Origin: an uncultured Alphaproteobacteria bacterium
GTDB taxonomy: Bacteria > Pseudomonadota > Alphaproteobacteria > Thalassobaculales > Thalassobaculaceae
Assembly: GCA_938028645.1 (NCBI GenBank)
Contig: CALIMD010000295.1
Coordinates: 1 to 9,383, forward strand
DNA: 9,383 nucleotides
Direction: 5' to 3'
Made by a program: the position numbers and the translations under genes. Positions within the stretch are counted from its first letter, which is position 1. The number at the start of each line of letters is the position of its first letter. Below the pieces are notes generated by a model. That model searched no databases, was not told the DNA's origin, and saw only the letters and a list, made by a program, of their open reading frames with translations. Shown here piece by piece: positions 1 to 5,645 of this stretch.

Positions 1-242
1 TATCGGTCTTGGCTCCTTCAGAAGATGCAAAGGTTGAAGATGCTATAAAAGAGAAACGCCAAATTTATATTGATAAAAATTGGGTAGATGTAATTGTATA
101 CAATAGACTTGATTTGCCGGTGGGAGCCTCAATTGATGGTCCTGCTATTCTTGAGCAACCAGACACAACGATCTTTTTGGAACAAGATACTATTGGGCTA
201 GTTGATGAGTTTGGAAATTTTCGAATAGTGATGAAATCATGA
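1..242 (+). CDS. Hydantoinase/oxoprolinase A-type subunit, C-terminal end (partial)
   Basis: The reading frame is open from the left edge (first full codon at base 3) and ends with TGA at 240-242, so this is the last 79 or so residues of a gene of roughly 680-700 codons. The segment VVIYNR-type strand followed by LPVGASIDGPAILEQPDTT matches the conserved C-terminal part of HyuA-type proteins (pattern 'lp.G..i.GPAii.e...T'). Members of this family, together with a B subunit, use ATP to hydrolyse cyclic amides such as 5-oxoproline or N-methylhydantoin, or to carboxylate ketones; the substrate cannot be told from this tail. The actin-like ATPase core lies outside the window. The stop codon overlaps the next start in ATGA, so translation is probably coupled to the isochorismatase-like gene. 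A TTG at base 9 is inside the gene and is not its start. Confidence 0.85.
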   Translation, partial: SVLAPSEDAKVEDAIKEKRQIYIDKNWVDVIVYNRLDLPVGASIDGPAILEQPDTTIFLEQDTIGLVDEFGNFRIVMKS

Positions 243-856
243 GTATAGATTTAAAGACATTAAATTTACAACGAACGGCCCTTGTTTTATGTGATCTTCA
301 AAATGATTTTTTACATCCGGAAGGTGCTTATGGAAGAAGTGGTATTACATCTCCTGAAATATCGTTAGTTCCAGGGCGAATGGTGGGTGTAACAGATGCA
401 ATGCGTGATGTTGGTTGTCCTATTGTTTCTACTCATTTTACTTTGGTGCCAGGACGCAATGGGGAACCATTAATATCAGATCATCTTAAGGCTGTGCGAC
501 CATTTTTGAAGAAAGGTGATTTTCAGTCAGGTGGATGGGGGCATGACCTTTTTGATCTGCTGAATCCAGTAAATGCAAAAATAGAAAAAGTAGCATTTTC
601 AGCATTCTATATGAGTAGATTAGAGTGGTATCTTAGGAAAATAAATGTAGACACTTTAATTTTTTCAGGCATTGTCACAAACGGGGGAGTAGCTTCGACC
701 TTGAGGGATGCGCATGTAAGAGATTTCTCTACAATTTTACTGGCTGATGGATGTGCGGCCTTTGATATTCACACACATAATACAGCAATAAAAGCCTTAG
801 AACCGGTTACTACGATAACCACTTGTGCGGAGTTTATCTCGGGGATCGCAACATGA
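239..856 (+). CDS. Isochorismatase-fold hydrolase lacking the catalytic cysteine
   Basis: This 205-residue protein has the length and order of the isochorismatase/cysteine hydrolase superfamily (Rossmann-like alpha/beta fold, cytosolic). The N-terminal strand TALVLCDLQNDF carries the conserved Asp19, and IEKVAFSAF carries the conserved Lys117. The segment that normally holds the nucleophile (as in TNVCVESTARDA) reads TNGGVASTLRDA at 147-158, so Gly150 stands where the cysteine should be. Genuine isochorismatases (EntB, PhzD) also lack the cysteine and act on a vinyl ether, whereas amidases of the family such as nicotinamidase or N-carbamoylsarcosine amidase need it. It is therefore probably not an ordinary amidase. 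The ATG at 239 overlaps the upstream stop, and its own TGA overlaps the next ATG, which indicates an operon. The family call is firm; the reaction is unknown. Confidence 0.88.
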   Translation: MSIDLKTLNLQRTALVLCDLQNDFLHPEGAYGRSGITSPEISLVPGRMVGVTDAMRDVGCPIVSTHFTLVPGRNGEPLISDHLKAVRPFLKKGDFQSGGWGHDLFDLLNPVNAKIEKVAFSAFYMSRLEWYLRKINVDTLIFSGIVTNGGVASTLRDAHVRDFSTILLADGCAAFDIHTHNTAIKALEPVTTITTCAEFISGIAT

Positions 857-2277
857 GCCAGGTCATACGGTGTTGTAATGGTCAATTTGATATAAGTGTA
901 CCGGTGGTGATCATTGGGGCAGGAGCGGCTGGTTTAATAGCCGGTTTGGCGGCGCATGATAACGGCGCACAGGTTTTAATAGTAGAAAGAGATGCAAACC
1001 CAAGCGGTTCGACGGCTTTATCCTCGGGCCTGATCCCCGCATGTAATACGCGGTGGCAAGCGCTATCCAAAGTGGTTGATAATGTAGAAATTTTTTCCCA
1101 AGATGTTAGACGTAAGAATAAAGGGCAGGCGGATGAGCGTTTAGTTCATAGATCATGTCTGGTCTCGGGGGAGGTGTTACATTGGTTAGCGGATAATTAT
1201 GGACAAAACTTTGACTTGATAGAAGGGTTTCTCTACCCGGGTCATAGTGTACATCGGATGCATTGCCACCCTAAACGTACAGGTAAAGCACTCATAGATA
1301 GCCTAGTAACTGCTGTAGATAAAGTCGGTATAGATGTTATGACTTCGGCTACTGTTACCGATATATTTGCTTCAGAAAACAGTGAAATTCGAGGGATTAG
1401 AATTTTAAGACCCGATGGTTCAACTGAAGATATAGGCTGTGAAAGTTTAATATTGGCTTGTAATGGTTTTGGAGGAAATTCTGGTATGGTGTCTAAATAC
1501 ATTCCAGAAATGGCAGACGCTATGTACTTTGGGCATCAGGGTAATTTGGGCGATGCTGTAAACTGGGGACTAGAGCTTGGTGCTGCCGTTGAAAATATGG
1601 CAGCATATCAGGGTCACGGATCCGTAGCTATCCCTCATGGGGCCTTGATCACTTGGGCTATAATGATGGAGGGTGGTATCCAGTTAAATTCCAGTGGAAG
1701 TAGGTTCTCTAACGAACATGAAGGTTATTCTGAACAATCTATAAAAGTTTTACAGCAACCGGGAGGAATCGCTTGGAATATTTATGATGAACGTTTGCAT
1801 CAACTAGCTCTTGAATTTGATGATTATAAGTTAGCTTTTGAAAATGGAGCAATCAGATATTTCGTTTCAATTGATGAATTGGCCGATGGCATTGGTGTCT
1901 CTTCCAAGATTATCGCGAATTCAATAGATGATATTATGGCATTTAGAACTGGGAAAAAGTGCTGCCCATTTGGTAGAAAGTTTCAAGAAACAAGCACCTT
2001 AGATGGCCCTCCATATTACGGAGTGAAAGTTACAGGGGCTTTGTTTCATACTCAAGGAGGCCTTGCGGTTGATACTGAAGCGAGAGTTTTAAGGAAAAAT
2101 AATAGTGCTTTACCCAATCTTTTTGCTGCCGGCGGTGCCGCGGTCGGTGTTTCCGGAAAAGGCGTAGAGGGATATTTATCGGGTAATGGTCTGCTAATGG
2201 CAGTTAGCCTTGGTTATTTGGCGGGAAGAGCAGCCGCTAACGTGGTAAATGAAGGATTAAATGAAAAAACGCCCTAG
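853..2277 (+). CDS. FAD-dependent oxidoreductase, FAD_binding_2 (fumarate reductase/KstD-like) family
   Basis: The protein has 474 residues. The N-terminal dinucleotide fold VVIIGAGAAG (18-27) is followed by the acidic ribose-binding Glu45 in LIVERD, then STALSSGL (53-60), typical of the fumarate reductase/succinate dehydrogenase flavoprotein superfamily. GGIQLNSSGSRFSNE (274-288) and HTQGGLAVD (399-407) are family motifs. The C-terminal FAD motif is PNLFAAGGAA, followed by GYLSGNGLLMA (440-450), where soluble fumarate reductases carry an arginine-containing GANRLGG motif. This makes a plain fumarate reductase unlikely; a dehydrogenase acting on a C-C bond next to a carbonyl or carboxylate is a reasonable inference. 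No signal peptide or covalent heme/FMN site is seen. I chose the ATG at 853, which forms an ATGA overlap with the upstream stop, over a TTG 30 bases earlier. The gene ends inside a terminator-like hairpin. Confidence 0.88.
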   Translation: MSQVIRCCNGQFDISVPVVIIGAGAAGLIAGLAAHDNGAQVLIVERDANPSGSTALSSGLIPACNTRWQALSKVVDNVEIFSQDVRRKNKGQADERLVHRSCLVSGEVLHWLADNYGQNFDLIEGFLYPGHSVHRMHCHPKRTGKALIDSLVTAVDKVGIDVMTSATVTDIFASENSEIRGIRILRPDGSTEDIGCESLILACNGFGGNSGMVSKYIPEMADAMYFGHQGNLGDAVNWGLELGAAVENMAAYQGHGSVAIPHGALITWAIMMEGGIQLNSSGSRFSNEHEGYSEQSIKVLQQPGGIAWNIYDERLHQLALEFDDYKLAFENGAIRYFVSIDELADGIGVSSKIIANSIDDIMAFRTGKKCCPFGRKFQETSTLDGPPYYGVKVTGALFHTQGGLAVDTEARVLRKNNSALPNLFAAGGAAVGVSGKGVEGYLSGNGLLMAVSLGYLAGRAAANVVNEGLNEKTP

Positions 2278-2300
2278 AAAAGGCCCAGGACGTTTTTCTT
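2265..2300. terminator. Putative bidirectional intrinsic terminator between convergent genes
   Basis: The left arm AAAAACG (2265-2271) pairs with CGTTTTT (2291-2297), and after one C/A mismatch CCT (2273-2275) pairs with AGG (2287-2289), leaving an 11-base loop. A T-rich run continues to 2300 on the plus strand, and the A-run on the left gives U-rich RNA for transcripts arriving from the minus strand. It sits between the tail-to-tail flavoprotein and DUF35 genes. The flavoprotein stop codon (2275-2277) lies in the left arm and loop. The GC part of the stem is short, so strength is uncertain. Confidence 0.55.
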
Positions 2301-2316
2301 TTGATCGATAAGCAAA

Positions 2317-2715
2317 TTAAACAGGTTTAAATGTTGGAACAGGGGCTCCATTTTCTTCTTCTGTAGCAGAAAATTGTACTTCTACTCTTTGTCCAATTTT
2401 TAAATTGTCTAAATCACAATCAATTATATTAGTCATCATTGTTGGTCCTTCGTCCAACGTAACATAGGCTATTGCAAACGGGGGTTCAGCACGTCTTAGG
2501 ACACTCCAAGAATAAATCTCTCCTTTGCCCGAGGATTGGACTAGTTCTACATTGGAACTGCCGCAATGCGGGCACATGCCTCTTGGGTAATAATGCTTTT
2601 CACCGCACGAGTTACAGCTGCCTATCATCAGTTTATTGTCCCTGGCAGCTGACCAAAATTGCTCTGTGTCCGGGTCGGCTACAGGAGTTGGGAACACTCT
2701 TTTTTGCTCAGTCAT
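2317..2715 (-). CDS. DUF35 zinc-ribbon/OB-fold protein, thiolase partner
   Basis: This 132-residue protein has an N-terminal helix region, then a rubredoxin-like zinc ribbon with Cys34-x2-Cys37 and Cys48-x2-Cys51 (SCNSCGEKHYYPRGMCPHCG), then an OB-fold strand region (GEIYSWSVLRRAEPPFAIAYVTLDEGP, then KIGQRVEVQF). This is the classic DUF35 (OB_aCoA_assoc) layout. Such proteins bind thiolase-fold enzymes and contribute to acyl-CoA handling; in actinobacterial Ltp2/ChsH2 steroid aldolases the DUF35 domain is required for activity. Here the thiolase-fold gene lies directly upstream with only four bases between its stop and this ATG. A GGGAG ribosome binding site, spaced seven bases from the ATG, overlaps the end of the upstream gene. 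Physical partnership with that protein is inferred from the family and the gene pairing. Confidence 0.92.
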   Translation of the reverse strand: MTEQKRVFPTPVADPDTEQFWSAARDNKLMIGSCNSCGEKHYYPRGMCPHCGSSNVELVQSSGKGEIYSWSVLRRAEPPFAIAYVTLDEGPTMMTNIIDCDLDNLKIGQRVEVQFSATEEENGAPVPTFKPV

Positions 2716-2719
2716 TTAT

Positions 2720-3889
2720 TTACTCCCGTTCCATAATCACTGTAGCACTACCATGTCGTGTCCCGAGTGAGCCCCCAGTACCGTGTGCTAGTGCTAAATC
2801 ACAATTAGGTACTTGAACGTTGGGATGGGCCTCGCCTCGTAACTGACGAACTGCTTCTATCACTTTAGTTAATCCACCCCGGTTGGCGGGATGGTTGTTG
2901 CACAAGCCCCCACCATCAGTATTGAATGGTAGTTTGCCAGTTCCGGAAATTAAATTTCCATCTGATACAAATTTTCCACCTTCACCCTTCTCGCAAAAGC
3001 CCAAATCCTCTAATTGCATGAGAACAGTAATAGTGAAACTATCGTAAATGGAAGCATATTTCATGTCACTGGGTTTTACTCGAGCCTCTTCAAAGGCAAG
3101 TGGCCCCGACCAACGAGCACCAGAGTACGTTAGATCAATCTTACCGCCCATTTGATGTTTTGGAGCTTCTCCGGCTCCCAATACTTTTACGAGGGGCCGT
3201 TTCAACGATTTTGCTATTTCAGGAGAGGTCACAATTATTGCGCCACCGCCATCACTAATTACACAACAATCGAGACGATGGAGGGGATCAGAGATCATCG
3301 GGGAATTTACTACCTCTTCCACTGTTACAACGTTGCGAAGCATGGCATGTTCATTATACTGCGCATGATGCGACGCCGCTACTTTAATCCATGCTAATTG
3401 TTCGCTTGTCGTTCCATATTCATACATATGTCTTTGTGCGCACATAGCGTACATATTCACGACCGTGGGGCCAAATGGAAACTCAAATGCGACATCAGGT
3501 GCGGATGAACCGTAATTTCTTGGGGCTGTCCCTGTAGCCATCCCCTCGGCACGTGGACGTCCAGCCAGAGTAATTAGGGCGACCGAACATTTTCCCATCG
3601 CGATAGCCTCGGCGGCATGGCCTACATGTAACACGTATGATGATCCGCCAGTTTCTGTCGCATCCATATGCTTGAGGTTAAGTCCCATGTAGTCTACTAA
3701 AGACAGTGGTCCAAGTCCTGGTGCATCACCTGCACAAAAATAACCGTCAACATCATCTTTTGTTAGACCGGCGTCCGCTAGGGCACCCAACGCGGATTCG
3801 GCATGTAATTGCGCTAGGGATTTATCCACTGCTTTTCTTGTTGGGTGCTCATAGACACCAGCGATATACGCTTTTCCGTTTATACTCAT
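2720..3889 (-). CDS. Thiolase-fold (SCP-x/Ltp-like) acyl-CoA enzyme without nucleophilic cysteine
   Basis: The protein has 389 residues, the usual length for SCP-x-type thiolases and Ltp aldolases. The N-terminal MSINGKAYIAGVYEHPTRK matches this family's opening strand. The loop that carries the acylated cysteine in true thiolases reads ATETGGSSYVLHVGHA (77-92), with Gly/Ser in place of Cys. Also visible are IYDSFTITVL (281-290) with Tyr282, NTDGGGLCNNHPANRGG (323-339) with His333, and the C-terminal AHGTGGSLGTRHGS (368-381), where true thiolases have a second catalytic cysteine. This pattern resembles Ltp-type retro-aldolases that work with DUF35 partners on acyl-CoA aldols, and not cysteine thiolases; that function is inferred. 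I start at the ATG at 3889, supported by an AAGGAG site 11 bases upstream and a promoter immediately before it. The DUF35 gene follows after four bases. Confidence 0.88.
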   Translation of the reverse strand: MSINGKAYIAGVYEHPTRKAVDKSLAQLHAESALGALADAGLTKDDVDGYFCAGDAPGLGPLSLVDYMGLNLKHMDATETGGSSYVLHVGHAAEAIAMGKCSVALITLAGRPRAEGMATGTAPRNYGSSAPDVAFEFPFGPTVVNMYAMCAQRHMYEYGTTSEQLAWIKVAASHHAQYNEHAMLRNVVTVEEVVNSPMISDPLHRLDCCVISDGGGAIIVTSPEIAKSLKRPLVKVLGAGEAPKHQMGGKIDLTYSGARWSGPLAFEEARVKPSDMKYASIYDSFTITVLMQLEDLGFCEKGEGGKFVSDGNLISGTGKLPFNTDGGGLCNNHPANRGGLTKVIEAVRQLRGEAHPNVQVPNCDLALAHGTGGSLGTRHGSATVIMERE

Positions 3890-3900
3890 CGATTCAACAA

Positions 3901-3906
3901 CTCCTT
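3901..3906 (-). promoter_or_regulatory. Ribosome binding site setting the thiolase-like start
   Basis: On the minus strand this reads AAGGAG, followed by 11 bases and then ATG (3889). The spacing is slightly long, but it is the only strong Shine-Dalgarno match near the start. It favours ATG 3889 over an in-frame TTG at 3943, which would add 18 residues (MSVEECYFIKRKKGVVES) that do not look like the family. Confidence 0.6.
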
Positions 3907-3914
3907 TTTTTCTT

Positions 3915-3943
3915 TTTATAAAGTAACACTCCTCCACGGACAA
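3915..3943 (-). promoter_or_regulatory. Candidate sigma70-type promoter for the thiolase-like/DUF35 pair
   Basis: On the minus strand TTGTCC (3943-3938) and TATAAA (3920-3915) are separated by exactly 17 bases. Transcription would begin near 3908, leaving a leader of about 20 bases containing the AAGGAG site before ATG 3889. The fit of promoter, ribosome site and start codon supports it. The -35 matches consensus at only four of six positions, and in AT-rich DNA chance matches are common. Confidence 0.4.
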
Positions 3944-3998
3944 TTACCAGCCTAGGGTGATGATTTGAGAATCCGTATCCTGATGGTTGCATTTAATT

Positions 3999-4023
3999 TA
4001 AAGGTACCTTTATCAAACGTTTG
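3999..4023. repeat. Two adjacent perfect palindromes upstream of the thiolase-like gene
   Basis: TAAAGGTACCTTTA (3999-4012) is a perfect 14-base palindrome, and one base later CAAACGTTTG (4014-4023) is a perfect 10-base palindrome. They lie just after the lactonase stop and about 55 bases upstream of the candidate thiolase promoter. Neither has a loop or trailing T-run, so a terminator is less likely than binding sites for dimeric regulators. No specific regulator is recognised. Confidence 0.4.
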
Positions 4024-4027
4024 GGTC

Positions 4028-5209
4028 CTAAAGAAAGCCTGCCCAAAATAATAGCTGATCTTCATTTGGAAAGGTTAAATTTTCGCGTTGCTCTAATCTG
4101 CCATCCACATCGATTTTAAATATATTTAAGCTAACTGGTAAATGTACTAATTGGCCTAAATAATTTTTTTTACGGGCAGGTTCAGAATTAGCTGCAATTA
4201 GCAGTTGGCCGCTTGGATCAATCGAGAAAGTCCTTGGGAGCGAGCCTTTGGTATCGACGTTATCTAAGAGATTAACAGCACCTGTCCCCTTGTTTATTTT
4301 AAAGATAGCTATATTGTCCTCTCCGTTAGGAATTATTTTTGCGGGGCCGCAGTTTTCTGCCAAATATGCTCTGTTGGATACATAAACAAAATTTCCAGTG
4401 GGGTGAATGTGAATAGCTGATGCAGCTTGACGGACGCCAGATTGAATATTCTTTGAGAGTGTAGAAACCTTTTGTTCAATAATTTTGTCAGTTTTATCTT
4501 CATTCATTCGCAAAAAATGAATTTCACTCTGCCTCTCCACCGCTAGGTAAACCCAATTTCCATTTTGGTGGAAATCTAAGTGTCTGGCGCCAAATCCAAT
4601 ACCATGGTTTGGTGAAACAGATTTCTTAAATGAGAGTTTTCCATTCTCGTAATCGAAGAATTTCAAAGCGCCTGGCTGTTCAATTTCCCCGTTCAGTGCA
4701 TCGAAGCCTCTACAGACAAGTATTACTTTTTTCCCATCCGGAGTTGCCATTACTTGATGGCCAAATATACCTCCGTCAAGATTGATATCTTGTTTTATTG
4801 CTGAACCAATCGAACCGCTTGGATCAAGTTGGTGAACAGAAATAAAACATGGATTATTATAAGCCACCAGGAGGTGTTTTTTTTGACGGTCGATTGATAA
4901 ATGAAGGGGACGATAAGGAAGGGTGATTGAATTGATAACATCCCCTATACTCCCATCTTTTAAGTTCAGATTACACGCGCTCAGCTGATGTCTGGTCCCT
5001 TTATTTCCTGGACCGCCATTACTGAGAACCAGATAAATAATACTTAAGTCGGGATGTCTCCATACATACTGAATATTTAATCCAAACGTCACCGAGGCAT
5101 TTCGTTTTAGTTTTGAAGTATTAGTGTTAGCGTTAAAATGGATAAGTTGATCCCCTAATGCCGCATAAAAGTTGCTGGTATGCGCCGTGGAATTTTGAGT
5201 CTTTGGCAT
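4028..5209 (-). CDS. Lactonase-family seven-bladed beta-propeller protein (Pgl/YbhE-like)
   Basis: This 393-residue protein is built of repeated beta-strand blades, each with an 'H/D-P-x-G-x-x-x-x-V/A' style turn: HPDLSIIYLVLSN (52-64), TPDGKKVILVCR (156-167), HQNGNWVYLAVE (214-225), HPTGNFVYVSNR (269-280) and DPSGQLLIAANSE (331-343). The conserved GARHLDFH (207-214), the Glu at 225, SNR (278-280) and PRTFSIDP (325-332) correspond to the active-site face of the 6-phosphogluconolactonase/carboxymuconate-cyclase family (PF10282). The family hydrolyses lactones or does the reverse, but many members have unknown substrates, and at 393 residues this one exceeds E. coli Pgl (about 331). No signal peptide is seen, so it is likely cytosolic. 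The ATG at 5209 has only a weak ribosome site. It is upstream of and co-directional with the thiolase-like pair, but a 138-base gap with its own promoter candidate suggests partial independence. Confidence 0.82.
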   Translation of the reverse strand: MPKTQNSTAHTSNFYAALGDQLIHFNANTNTSKLKRNASVTFGLNIQYVWRHPDLSIIYLVLSNGGPGNKGTRHQLSACNLNLKDGSIGDVINSITLPYRPLHLSIDRQKKHLLVAYNNPCFISVHQLDPSGSIGSAIKQDINLDGGIFGHQVMATPDGKKVILVCRGFDALNGEIEQPGALKFFDYENGKLSFKKSVSPNHGIGFGARHLDFHQNGNWVYLAVERQSEIHFLRMNEDKTDKIIEQKVSTLSKNIQSGVRQAASAIHIHPTGNFVYVSNRAYLAENCGPAKIIPNGEDNIAIFKINKGTGAVNLLDNVDTKGSLPRTFSIDPSGQLLIAANSEPARKKNYLGQLVHLPVSLNIFKIDVDGRLEQRENLTFPNEDQLLFWAGFL

Positions 5210-5645
5210 TACTTTGATCCATTTTACATTAATAAATATTTGTAACTATTGAATTAAAAAATTGTCTTCAATTATCTCAAAAATGGGCATCACGATTTTT
5301 AGATTTTAATGTTAATGAGCTCTAAAAAAGTAGTATTGCAAATCATCTGAATATTTGGAATAGGATGGGGGTAGCTATATCAGAAAAAGCAAAATTAGAG
5401 TTAATATTTTCACGGTCCATCTTTCGCGTAGCTTGTTTGTAAATAACGGGTTTTAGGTCTGGCAATCAGTTCGTTGGGTAGTCTGCGTTAGGATTAAATC
5501 TGTGTTGGGTATCCTCTCATTTTAAGATCTTACAGCTATTTTCCTAATCTAATTTGAATCGGTTAATGGCGTTGATGACTTGAAACTTTTTTGGATTACT
5601 ATATGAGTTATTATGTAGAGATTATAAATATTAAAGGTTGTACCG
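5210..5645. other. Divergent intergenic region (436 bases), no gene found
   Basis: This stretch separates the leftward lactonase-like gene from the rightward aminotransferase and must hold the promoters of at least the latter. It is very AT-rich near both genes. An AT inverted repeat TTTTTAGA (5296-5303)/TCTAAAAA (5321-5328) and a direct repeat GTTGGGTA (5473-5480 and 5504-5511, 31 bases apart) are visible. For the aminotransferase a weak promoter TTGAAA (5580-5585), 16 bases, TATGAG (5602-5607) is possible, and AAAGG (5633-5637) lies eight bases before its ATG. No tRNA, small RNA with a clear terminator, or protein relic was recognised. Confidence 0.6.
5473..5511 (+). repeat. Direct repeat GTTGGGTA x2, 31-base period
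   Basis: The octamer GTTGGGTA occurs at 5473-5480 and 5504-5511. A period of 31 bases is close to three helical turns, which would place both copies on the same DNA face, as for cooperative regulator binding upstream of the aminotransferase. Two copies of an octamer could be chance, so this is only a candidate operator. Confidence 0.3.

Noticed and set aside
823..852. TTG start adding 10 residues to the FAD oxidoreductase
   Set aside because: The extension overlaps the upstream gene by 34 bases and has no family likeness. ATG 853 gives a clean ATGA overlap like the one at 239-242.
239..856. N-carbamoylsarcosine amidase or nicotinamidase
   Set aside because: These amidases need the nucleophilic cysteine, and this protein has glycine there.
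2472..2816. Plus-strand open frame across the DUF35/thiolase junction
   Set aside because: It is antisense to two well-supported genes and shows no domain likeness.
3890..3943. TTG start adding 18 residues to the thiolase-like protein
   Set aside because: The extension is Lys/Glu-rich and unlike the family. The region fits a promoter and ribosome site for ATG 3889.
5365..5442. Small reading frame of 25 codons (MGVAISEKAKLELIFSRS...) in the divergent gap
   Set aside because: It has no properly spaced ribosome site and no recognisable features, and a frame of this length is expected by chance.
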